A stretch of 28,820 bases of DNA from Sphingomonas hengshuiensis. GTDB taxonomy: Bacteria; Pseudomonadota; Alphaproteobacteria; Sphingomonadales; Sphingomonadaceae. Shown here one piece after another: positions 1-6,258 of this stretch. The stretch's first letter is position 1. Each line of letters begins with the position of its first letter. The translations under genes and the position numbers were made by a program. Location: NCBI GenBank assembly GCA_003240755.1, contig QFNF01000041.1, positions 1 through 28,820 of the forward strand, written 5' to 3'. Under the pieces are notes generated by a model, which saw only the letters and a program-made list of their open reading frames with translations, had not been told where the DNA came from and ran no database searches.

Positions 1-1
1 C

Positions 2-844
2 TTCACCTTCGAGATGGAAAGCTCGGCGGCGTTGGGCTTCGGCTTCCGCTGCGGGTTCCTGGGGCTGCTGCATCTGGAGATCATCCAGGAGCGGCTGACC
101 CGCGAATACGACCTCGACCTCATCACCACCGCGCCGTCGGTGGTCTATCAGATCGAACTGACCCATCCCGATCCGGCCGGCGTGACCGAGATCGACCTGC
201 ACAACCCGGCCGACATGCCCGACGTCAACAAGATCAGGACGATCAGCGAGCCGTGGATTCGCGCGACGATCTATGTCCCCGACGAATATCTGGGCGGCAT
301 ATTGAAGCTGTGCCAGGATCGGCGCGGCATCCAGCTAAACCTGACCTATGTCAGCGGTCGTGCGCAGGCGACGTACGAACTGCCGCTGAACGAGGTCGTG
401 TTCGATTTCTATGACCGGTTGAAATCGCTGTCGAAGGGCTATGCCAGCTTCGATTACGAACAGATCGGCTATCGCGAGGGGGATCTCGTCAAGATGAGCA
501 TCCTCGTGAACGAAGAACCGGTCGACGCCCTGTCCATGATCGTCCATCGCGGCACCGCGGAAGTCCGCGGACGCGGCATGGTCGAGCGGTTGAAGGAACT
601 GATCCCGCGCCACCTGTTCAAGATTCCGATCCAGGCGGCGATCGGCGGCAAGGTGATCGCGCGCGAGACGATCAGCGCGATGCGCAAGGACGTTACCGCG
701 AAATGCTATGGCGGCGACGCCAGCCGCAAGCGCAAGCTGCTCGACAAGCAGAAGAAGGGCAAGGCGAAGATGCGCGAATACGGGTCGGTCAGCATCCCGC
801 AGGAGGCGTTCATCGCCGCGCTGCGCATGGGGGACGACAATTGA
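2..844 (+). CDS. lepA: Elongation factor 4 (LepA), C-terminal part
   Basis: This is the 3' end of lepA; the 5' end lies outside the window and the open frame enters at base 2. LepA is a ribosome-bound translational GTPase. The visible 280 residues correspond to the part after the GTPase domain: the conserved stretch [14 protein letters not shown] near the left edge (EF-G domain V-like region), the segment with [11 protein letters not shown], and the LepA-specific C-terminal domain with [27 protein letters not shown] and the basic [15 protein letters not shown] motif. It ends in the usual place after that motif ([11 protein letters not shown]). The family is about 600 residues, so roughly half is present. 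A strong hairpin follows 28 nt after the stop. Identification is secure. Confidence 0.97.
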   Translation, partial: FTFEMESSAALGFGFRCGFLGLLHLEIIQERLTREYDLDLITTAPSVVYQIELTHPDPAGVTEIDLHNPADMPDVNKIRTISEPWIRATIYVPDEYLGGILKLCQDRRGIQLNLTYVSGRAQATYELPLNEVVFDFYDRLKSLSKGYASFDYEQIGYREGDLVKMSILVNEEPVDALSMIVHRGTAEVRGRGMVERLKELIPRHLFKIPIQAAIGGKVIARETISAMRKDVTAKCYGGDASRKRKLLDKQKKGKAKMREYGSVSIPQEAFIAALRMGDDN

Positions 845-871
845 TGCGGGCCGGCGTGTAACCGCCAAATA

Positions 872-906
872 AAAAGGGCCGGCGCTGTCGCGGCGCTGGC
901 CCTTTT
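872..906. terminator. Bidirectional intrinsic terminator between lepA and a small convergent gene
   Basis: A 14-bp stem (872-885 with 893-906, one G-T pair) closes a 7-nt loop. Read on the plus strand it ends in TTTTCGTT; read on the minus strand it ends in TTTTTATTT, the better U-tract. It can therefore end both lepA and the small minus-strand gene at 929-1039. Confidence 0.88.
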
Positions 907-928
907 CGTTACCGGCGATACGCCACCA

Positions 929-1039
929 TCAGGCGATGGCGTGCATCACGATCTGTACGGTCAGCACCACGCCCGCCCAACCCAGCGCGGCCATGCCGAC
1001 GAGAGTGGCAAGGGTGGTACGACCCGAATATTTGTGCAT
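929..1039 (-). CDS. 36-residue single-span membrane peptide
   Basis: A 36-codon ORF that starts at ATG 1039 with an AAGGTGAGAGG ribosome site just upstream and ends next to the bidirectional terminator. The peptide begins MHKYSGRTTLATL and has one hydrophobic span (about residues 9-33, with the run GWAGVVLTVQIV), a short basic N-terminus and no other domain. It looks like a small inner-membrane peptide. A longer reading that starts at 1243 in the same frame is unlikely because the ribosome site and hydrophobic composition begin at 1039. I do not recognise a family. The proper ribosome site, the T-rich terminator and convergent placement support a real gene; function is unknown. Confidence 0.6.
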   Translation of the reverse strand: MHKYSGRTTLATLVGMAALGWAGVVLTVQIVMHAIA

Positions 1040-1274
1040 CCTCTCACCTTCCCGTTTTTCTATTGCGGCAGGTTGAGCCGAAAAGACGACGATTGCAAAT
1101 TTCCGAAATCGCAAAATGTGCTGGGAAAGCAGCGTTATTCCCGGTGATCCGACACGGTTCGGGCAGGATTGCTGCGCTGCAAAACGTGATCCGATGGTCC
1201 GGATGGTAGCTGGAAGAGCAAAATCGCCCGGTCGCCTTCGCAACTGCGATGTGTGGTGGGTACGATACGACGAG

Positions 1275-1292
1275 ACGAAAAATATTTTTCGT
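1275..1292. promoter_or_regulatory. Perfect 18-bp AT-rich palindrome upstream of the phasin-like gene
   Basis: ACGAAAAATATTTTTCGT is a perfect 18-bp palindrome in a region that is otherwise GC-rich. It lies 153 bp before the phasin-like start codon, in the 400-bp stretch (1040-1444) that has no gene. It could be a dimeric regulator's operator or a promoter-proximal structure. No known consensus was matched. Confidence 0.4.
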
Positions 1293-1294
1293 TT

Positions 1295-1312
1295 CAGTCA
1301 GGAAACTGTCAG
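1295..1312 (+). promoter_or_regulatory. Pho-box-like direct repeat upstream of the phasin-like gene
   Basis: The 18 bases match the E. coli-type Pho box CTGTCATAAAACTGTCAC at 14 of 18 positions. The two GTCA cores (at 1297 and 1308) are 11 bp apart, the spacing expected of PhoB half-sites. The site begins three bases after the AT-rich palindrome. PhoB control of the downstream gene is inferred only. Confidence 0.4.
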
Positions 1313-1444
1313 ATTTGCGCGAATCGGTGGGGTTATCGCCCCGTTTTCAGATCGGGGGCCGGTCGTGGCGGGGCAGAACGGGAACTTCCAAACTGCCCGG
1401 ACGTCGAACGGATGGGGAGACTGTATGCATAACAGGAGCAGTTG

Positions 1445-1753
1445 ATGGCCGAACCCGATACCAATCCCGCCGCCGAAGCCACCGAACGGATGCGCGCCGC
1501 GGGCAACGCGATGAGCGAGCAGGGCTCGCAACTGGGCCTGGCCATCCTGTCGCAGGCAGAGGCGAACACGCAGGAGGCGTTCCGCGCCATGCGGGCGGCG
1601 GCGCAGGCAGGCGACCTGAGCGACGTCATGCGGATCCAGTCCGACTATCTGCGCGAGCAGGGTACGCGTTCGATGGCGCAGGCGCGCGAGGTCGGCGAGA
1701 TGATCGCGCAATTCGGCCGCAACGCCATCGGGCAGATGACCGGACGCGGCTGA
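1445..1753 (+). CDS. Phasin-like protein
   Basis: A 102-residue protein, start ATG at 1445 with AGGAG six bases upstream; a TTG immediately before it could also be read but is not needed. It is almost wholly predicted amphipathic helix, with no signal peptide. The pattern of short helices, including the segments LAILSQAEANTQEAFRAMR and LSDVMRIQSDYLREQGTRSM, is what phasin family proteins show. Phasins coat polyhydroxyalkanoate granules in the cytoplasm and control their size. It is preceded by a long upstream region with a palindrome and a Pho-box-like repeat, and followed after about 85 bp by modA, so it is probably its own transcript. No PHA synthase is in the window, so the role is from sequence pattern only; a generic coiled helical protein is the alternative. 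Confidence 0.6.
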   Translation: MAEPDTNPAAEATERMRAAGNAMSEQGSQLGLAILSQAEANTQEAFRAMRAAAQAGDLSDVMRIQSDYLREQGTRSMAQAREVGEMIAQFGRNAIGQMTGRG

Positions 1754-1838
1754 TCGCCACGACATTGACCGCTGCCGTCTGCGGCGTCATGCCGCAGTCG
1801 GGGCGGGTTGCGCCACGGACGGATGGATGGGGGACAGG

Positions 1839-2597
1839 ATGATCCGGCGGATGTTGCTGCTGCTGGCCACATTGCTGCTGGCGGTGCCGGCGACCGCGCA
1901 GCCGCGCCCGCCGGTCGTGCTCGCGGCGGCGAGTTTGCAGGAATCGATGAATGCCGCGGCGGATGCGTGGGCAAGGCAGGGGCATTTGCGACCGACGCTG
2001 TCCTTCGCCGCCAGTTCGGCCCTCGCGCGACAGGTGGCGGCGGGAGCGCCGGCAGACCTGTTCGTGTCGGCCGATGTCGAATGGATGGACGACCTCGACC
2101 GCCGCGATCTGCTGGCCAGGGGCAGCCGGGTGAACCTGCTCGGCAACCGGTTGGTATTGATCGCGCCGGCCGACAGCATGGCGCGGGTCGCCTTGCGGCA
2201 GGGTGTCGACCTGCGCGCCGCGCTGAATGGCGGGCGGCTGGCGATGGCCGATCCCGACGCGGTGCCCGCCGGCCGCTATGGCAAGGCGGCGCTGACCCGG
2301 CTGCGCGCATGGGACGCGGTGGCGGCGTCGGTGGTGCGCGCCGAGAATGTCCGCGCCGCGCTGGCGCTGGTCGAACGCGGTGCCGCACCCCTCGGCATCG
2401 TCTATGCAACCGATGCCAAGGCATCGGCGAAGGTCCGCGTGGTGGGCGTCTTTCCCGCCGCCAGCCATCCGCCGATCGTCTATCCGGTCGCGCGGCTGAA
2501 GGCATCGCGGAATGTCGAGGGCGAGCGGTTCCGCCGGTTCCTCGTCAGCCCCGCCGGCCGGGCGATCTTCGTCCGATACGGATTCTCGCCGCGCTGA
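1839..2597 (+). CDS. modA: Molybdate ABC transporter, periplasmic binding protein
   Basis: ModA captures molybdate (or tungstate) in the periplasm and delivers it to ModB. The 252-residue product has a Sec signal peptide (basic MIRR, hydrophobic core, cleavage near PATA-QP). Next comes the ModA signature: VVLAAASLQESM near the N-terminus, then FAASSALARQVAAGAPADLFVSAD, whose Ser residues bind the oxyanion, and the C-terminal lobe with GIVYATDAKAS. ATG 1839 is preferred because GGGGGA lies 5 nt upstream and the signal peptide starts cleanly; ATG 1827 in frame would add four residues. The stop overlaps the modB start by one base (TGATG), so A, B and C are one operon. No ModE gene was seen. Confidence 0.93.
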   Translation: MIRRMLLLLATLLLAVPATAQPRPPVVLAAASLQESMNAAADAWARQGHLRPTLSFAASSALARQVAAGAPADLFVSADVEWMDDLDRRDLLARGSRVNLLGNRLVLIAPADSMARVALRQGVDLRAALNGGRLAMADPDAVPAGRYGKAALTRLRAWDAVAASVVRAENVRAALALVERGAAPLGIVYATDAKASAKVRVVGVFPAASHPPIVYPVARLKASRNVEGERFRRFLVSPAGRAIFVRYGFSPR

Positions 2598-3286
2598 TGC
2601 CCGACGGCGCCGAATGGGCGATCGTCCTGCTGTCGCTGAAGATCGGCGGCGTTGCGATGCTGGCGGTGCTGCCGGTCGCCTATGCGCTGGCATGGATGCT
2701 GGCGCGCGGGCGGTTTCCGGGGCGGGTACTGCTCGACGGGATCGTGCACCTGCCGCTGGTGCTGCCCCCGGTGGTGACGGGCTGGCTGCTGCTGCTGGCC
2801 TTTGCGCCGCGCGGGCCGATCGGGCGCTGGCTGGAGGCGTGGTTCGGGGTCAGCGTGCTGTTTCGCTGGAGCGGGGCGGCGATCGCGGCGGCGGTGATGG
2901 CGCTGCCGCTGATGGTCCGCGCCATCCGCCTGTCGATCGAGGGCGTCGACCGGCGGCTGGAAAGCGTCGCCCGGACGCTGGGCGCCAGCCGGGCGCGGGT
3001 GTTCTGGAGCGTGACGGCCCCGCTCAGCCTGCCCGGCGTGCTGGCGGGGATGGTGCTGGGTTTCGCGCGGGCATTGGGCGAGTTCGGCGCGACGATCACC
3101 TTCGTATCGAACGTGCCGGGCGAGACGGCGACCCTGCCGCTCGCCATCTACAGCGCGTTGCAGGTGCCGGGCGGCGAGGCGAGCGTCGTGCGGCTGGCGG
3201 TGATGTCGGTCGCGCTGTCGCTGGCGGCGCTGGTCGTGTCCGAATGGCTGGCGCGGCGCGGCGGGCGGAACGTCCATGTCCTTTGA
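2597..3286 (+). CDS. modB: Molybdate ABC transporter, permease
   Basis: ModB forms the channel of the molybdate importer. The 229-residue protein is strongly hydrophobic with about five membrane spans. It carries the cytoplasmic EAA loop that contacts ModC (region ESVARTLGASRARVFWSVTA, about residues 120-140) and the typical GLVLGFARALGEFGATI-like segment seen here as MVLGFARALGEFGAT. Length matches ModB of other bacteria. It overlaps modA by one base and modC by 11 bases, which indicates translational coupling. An in-frame reading far upstream (to 1808) runs through modA in another frame and is not real. Confidence 0.94.
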   Translation: MPDGAEWAIVLLSLKIGGVAMLAVLPVAYALAWMLARGRFPGRVLLDGIVHLPLVLPPVVTGWLLLLAFAPRGPIGRWLEAWFGVSVLFRWSGAAIAAAVMALPLMVRAIRLSIEGVDRRLESVARTLGASRARVFWSVTAPLSLPGVLAGMVLGFARALGEFGATITFVSNVPGETATLPLAIYSALQVPGGEASVVRLAVMSVALSLAALVVSEWLARRGGRNVHVL

Positions 3287-3896
3287 TATTGCGGTCACGG
3301 TACGGCTGGGCGAGACGGTGGTCGGCGGACTGGTGCCCGAGGACGGGCGCGATTCCGGGCTGACCGTGCTGTTCGGCCCGTCGGGCGTCGGCAAGTCGAG
3401 CGTGCTCAACATGGTCGCCGGGCTGCTGCGTCCCGCCGCCGGCCATGTCCGCGTCGGCGGCCGGACGCTGTTCGATGCGGCGGCCGGGATCGATATGCCC
3501 GTTGCCGAGCGCTGCTGCGGCTATGTGTTTCAGGAGCCGCGCCTGTTCCCGCACCGCCGGGTCGCTGCCAATCTGCGCTATGGCATGGGCCGGGGGGCGC
3601 CGCCGATCGGTTATGACGACGTCGTCGAGCTTCTGGCGCTGGGCGGATTGCTGGATCGCTGGCCCGCGACGTTGTCGGGCGGCGAGGCGAAGCGGGTGGC
3701 GATCGGCCGGGCGCTGCTGTCGGGCGCGCGATTCCTGCTGATGGACGAACCGCTGTCGTCGCTCGACCGGGCGCGTCGCGAGGAGGTGATGGCGACGATC
3801 GAGCGGCTGCGCGACGCGCTGCGCCTGCCGATCCTGTACGTCACCCACGACGCGGCCGAAGCCGATCGGCTGGCGACGCGGATCGTCGCGATGTAG
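3276..3896 (+). CDS. modC: Molybdate ABC transporter, ATPase (short form)
   Basis: ModC powers the transporter. All ATPase motifs are present in 206 residues: Walker A GPSGVGKS (34-41), Q-loop FQEPRLFPH (85-93), signature LSGGEAKR (133-140), Walker B FLLMDEP (153-159), D-loop SSLD and H-loop His191. The E. coli protein is about 350 residues and carries a C-terminal TOBE/MOP domain that binds molybdate; here the protein stops directly after the H-loop region (RIVAM), so this regulatory domain is absent. The stop is clean, with no sign of frameshift remnants after it. It overlaps modB by 11 nt. Identity as ModC rests mainly on the operon; alone it would be a generic short importer ATPase. Confidence 0.9.
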   Translation: MSFDIAVTVRLGETVVGGLVPEDGRDSGLTVLFGPSGVGKSSVLNMVAGLLRPAAGHVRVGGRTLFDAAAGIDMPVAERCCGYVFQEPRLFPHRRVAANLRYGMGRGAPPIGYDDVVELLALGGLLDRWPATLSGGEAKRVAIGRALLSGARFLLMDEPLSSLDRARREEVMATIERLRDALRLPILYVTHDAAEADRLATRIVAM

Positions 3897-3958
3897 CCAT
3901 CGTCCGGCCGCAATCGATCGGCTCCATGTCGATACCGGAACGATCGGGAGCGTGGGAC

Positions 3959-4675
3959 ATGGGGACGGGTTGGGTCGCGCTGGCGTCGGCTGTTCTGGTC
4001 ACACCGGCGATGGCGCAGGATGCGGACGCCGATGCCGCCGGATCCGGGATCGTCGTCACCGGGCACAAGCCGCTGCGGGTCGACGCCACGATCCTGCGCG
4101 CTGCACAGGCGCGGTTCGCCAAGGACCGCGCGCAACTCGCGCCGCAAGGGGTCCTGCGGTTCGAATTATGGCGCGGTGCGAACCGGGTGCGGGCCGATGG
4201 CGTGAAGCTGATGCTGGTCGATGCGGCGGGAACGCAGCTACCGGTGGGGGTGGACGGCGACGGGCGCTTAGCCTTCCCGCCCGTGCCGAAGGGCCGCTGG
4301 TTCCTGACCGCGCCGGCGCACGGGGCGCAGATGTCGTTACGCCCGATCATATTGTCGCGCGGGACCGGCATCGACGACCGGCGTCTGGGCGATTTGCGAC
4401 TGCAATGTCGGGTCATGGTGTCGATGGCCAGGACGCAGGCGCCGGTGCTGGCCATGCCGCTGATCGGACTGTTCGATGTGATCGGCGGCTGTGCCAGCAA
4501 GCGCTTTGGATTCTATCATCTGGCCGAACACCCGCTGGCGAGCGCGGTGGCCGTCGCATCGGGCAGGAGGGAGCCGGTGATCCTGAAGCTCTCGGCAAGG
4601 CGCGATGCCTATCTGGCGCCGCTGTCCGATCGGGCATTGGACAACGAGACGCGCATCCGCACCACCTATCAGTGA
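3959..4675 (+). CDS. Unknown exported protein with VVTGH motif
   Basis: A 238-residue protein of unknown function. From ATG 3959 it has a signal peptide (hydrophobic ALASAVLVT, cleavage near AMA-QDAD), then an acidic linker and the GSGIVVTGHKPLR segment typical of many exported sphingomonad proteins. Residues about 75-120 (a small-domain pattern with KLMLVDAAGTQLPVGVDGDGRL and FPPVPKGRWFLTAP) resemble a carboxypeptidase-regulatory or transthyretin-like beta fold, but only weakly. There are two Cys residues, in LRLQCRVM and GGCASK. An alternative start at 3926 would add 11 residues in front of the signal peptide and has no ribosome site. It follows modC by 62 nt, and might share its transcript. 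It converges on the secretion-like operon with only 7 nt between stops. Confidence 0.65.
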   Translation: MGTGWVALASAVLVTPAMAQDADADAAGSGIVVTGHKPLRVDATILRAAQARFAKDRAQLAPQGVLRFELWRGANRVRADGVKLMLVDAAGTQLPVGVDGDGRLAFPPVPKGRWFLTAPAHGAQMSLRPIILSRGTGIDDRRLGDLRLQCRVMVSMARTQAPVLAMPLIGLFDVIGGCASKRFGFYHLAEHPLASAVAVASGRREPVILKLSARRDAYLAPLSDRALDNETRIRTTYQ

Positions 4676-4682
4676 GTCTGCC

Positions 4683-5084
4683 TCACGCGCTGCCGGGCAT
4701 CGGCACGCGCGCGTTCTGGCCGCCGCGGGTGAAATAGGCGGCGTCGATCGCAAGGCTGCGCAGTTGCCAGCCGTCGATGCTGTCGCCGGGGGAAAGGGTG
4801 CGCGTCCCCTCCGCCCCGCGCACCAGGGCCACGGCGTCGCGGCCGAGCCGCCCGACGATGCCGAGGAGTTGCGGCGCGTCGTCCGGCAGTGCGTCGGCGG
4901 CAGGCGGGGCGAACAGCGCGCGGGCGAAGGTGGCGCGTAGTGGCGGTGGCACCGGGGGGGCGGCAAGCGCCGCCGGGGCGGCGGGCGCCGGGGCGCGGCG
5001 CGCAGGCTCGCGCAGCAACCATGGCGGCACCGCCAGCGCGATCACCGCCGCACCGGCGATCAGGGCATGATCGCGCAATGTCAT
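4683..5084 (-). CDS. GspC-like (HR domain) protein without PDZ, second T2SS-type set
   Basis: A 133-residue bitopic protein: one N-terminal span (HALIAGAAVIALAVPPWLL), a Pro/Ala-rich linker (about 28-55), then a small beta domain with PQLLGIVGRLGRDAVALVRG and TLSPGDSIDGWQLRSLAID. This is the pattern of the GspC homology-region domain (or PilP), which joins the inner-membrane platform to the secretin in the periplasm. The C-terminal PDZ domain present in the main GspC at 11007-11789 is missing. It starts at ATG 5084, overlapping the upstream gene as ATGA; an in-frame ATG at 5093 would add three residues. It is the last gene of a three-gene operon of L-, M- and C-like proteins. The family call is by pattern, not by strong identity. 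Confidence 0.7.
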   Translation of the reverse strand: MTLRDHALIAGAAVIALAVPPWLLREPARRAPAPAAPAALAAPPVPPPLRATFARALFAPPAADALPDDAPQLLGIVGRLGRDAVALVRGAEGTRTLSPGDSIDGWQLRSLAIDAAYFTRGGQNARVPMPGSA

Positions 5085-5530
5085 CCCCGCCATGGTGCGA
5101 CCAGTCGCGCGTCGAGGCGAACGCCACCCGGCGCGGCGGTCAGCCGCCACTGTGCCATGCGGACCACCGGGTTTCCCCGTTCCAGCGCATCGGCAAATGC
5201 CAGCACCGCCTTCTCGCTGCCCGACGCGCGCAGCGTCAGCACCGCCAGCGATGCCGGCGCGGCGGTATCGGCGCCGAGCGTTTCGATCAGCACCCCGCCG
5301 CGCGCGGCATCGGCGCGCACCCGCGCGGCCAGCCGGGCGCGCGCGTCCGCAACGCTGTCGGCCGGGAAAGCGGCGCTGGCGGCGGCGATGGCGGCGGCGG
5401 GCATGGCAGCCCCGGTCCGCGCGGCGTCGCGATCGGCGCGGGCGGTGGCCAGGTCGTGCAACGCGGCACGGGTCGGGAGGACGAGCAGCGCCGCTACTCC
5501 CAGCGCGATCAGTGGCAGGCGCGGGGTCAT
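5081..5530 (-). CDS. GspM-like/PilO-like inner-membrane protein, second T2SS-type set
   Basis: A 149-residue protein with one N-terminal span (PLIALGVAALLVLPTR), then an Ala/Arg/Asp-rich coiled segment (about 23-80) and a small alpha/beta domain with LAVLTLRASGSEKAVLAFADALERGNPVVRMAQWRL. That last segment is the ferredoxin-like fold typical of the GspM type b family (T2SSM_b) and PilO. In T2SS, GspM holds GspL in the platform. Start ATG 5530 has GGAG six bases upstream and overlaps the stop of the GspL-like gene as ATGA; its own stop overlaps the next start in the same way. These couplings imply three subunits made in fixed ratio. Confidence 0.75.
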   Translation of the reverse strand: MTPRLPLIALGVAALLVLPTRAALHDLATARADRDAARTGAAMPAAAIAAASAAFPADSVADARARLAARVRADAARGGVLIETLGADTAAPASLAVLTLRASGSEKAVLAFADALERGNPVVRMAQWRLTAAPGGVRLDARLVAPWRG

Positions 5531-6087
5531 CGCTGCTCCAGCGTGATGCGCATCCGGCCATCGCCATCGGCGCGCGCCTGTGCCGTTGCGCGCAAGGCCG
5601 CCAGCACCGGATCACGGCGCAGCGCGGCCAGCACGCGATCGGGATCGGGGGCGAGCAATTCGACCGACACCGCTCCCGCCGGGCCGCGTTCGGCCCGCAG
5701 CAGCGCGGCGTCCGGTGGCAGGGTGCGGGCGACGGCCTCGATCGTCGTGCCGAGCGTCGGCTGATGCCACGCCGATGCAAGCAGCGCGCGCGCGCGTTGC
5801 CGGGCGTTGCGATCCGCGACGATCGGCGCGGCGCGTTCGGCGAGCACCGCCGCCTCGCCGCGCACCCGTACCGTCAGCAGCGCGGCGCCGGCGAGCGTGA
5901 CCAGCGGCGTCGCGACGATCGACAGCGCCAGCAGGGCGGCGGCGCGGTCGATCGGCGCGCGGGGTATGCCGCGCGCGGCCGGTTCGGGCGCCGGTGCCCG
6001 TTCGCGCCGGGCCGCGTCCACGGCGCGGTCGAACAGGCTGGGCCGGATCGGTGCGCTGTCATTGGCGGGGCGGGGGTCGGCGGCCAT
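5527..6087 (-). CDS. GspL C-terminal/PilN-like inner-membrane protein, second T2SS-type set
   Basis: A 186-residue bitopic protein: about 45 cytoplasmic residues rich in Pro and Arg, one membrane span (ALLALSIVATPLVTLAGAALL, about 50-70), a coiled segment, and a periplasmic ferredoxin-like domain (LGTTIEAVARTLPPDAALLRAERG, VSVELLAPDPDRVLAALRRDP). This matches PilN or the C-terminal half of GspL. The actin-like cytoplasmic domain, which in GspL grips the ATPase GspE, is missing. Start ATG 6087 has AGGGGA six bases upstream. It heads the minus-strand operon and is divergent from the PhoX-like gene, with 171 bp between the start codons. A PilN-type protein would normally pair with a separate PilM, and none is seen here. 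Confidence 0.7.
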   Translation of the reverse strand: MAADPRPANDSAPIRPSLFDRAVDAARRERAPAPEPAARGIPRAPIDRAAALLALSIVATPLVTLAGAALLTVRVRGEAAVLAERAAPIVADRNARQRARALLASAWHQPTLGTTIEAVARTLPPDAALLRAERGPAGAVSVELLAPDPDRVLAALRRDPVLAALRATAQARADGDGRMRITLEQR

Positions 6088-6125
6088 GTCATTCCCCTAC
6101 GCCCGGCATCGGCCACCGGACAAGC

Positions 6126-6143
6126 GCGTCATCAAACTGTCGC
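6126..6143. promoter_or_regulatory. Pho-box-like repeat between the LMC-like operon and phoX
   Basis: GCGTCATCAAACTGTCGC agrees with the E. coli-type Pho box at 14 of 18 positions, and the two GTC cores (6128 and 6139) are 11 bp apart. It lies 115 bp before the PhoX-like start and 38 bp before the divergent GspL-like start, so PhoB bound here could control both. Position next to a PhoX-family gene makes the match more believable. Confidence 0.55.
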
Positions 6144-6258
6144 CGTTTCGCCACGCCGGCTTCATCGATCCGCAACCGCCCTGTCGCAGCGATGCGCCAA
6201 CGCAAGGGTCGGGAGGGTGCCGGCATGACCGGTGTCCGGAAATAAACGGGGAAAAATC

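Noticed and set aside
1626..2693. 355-codon open frame antisense to modA
   Set aside because: Arg/Pro/His-rich shadow; the plus-strand modABC reading is unambiguous.
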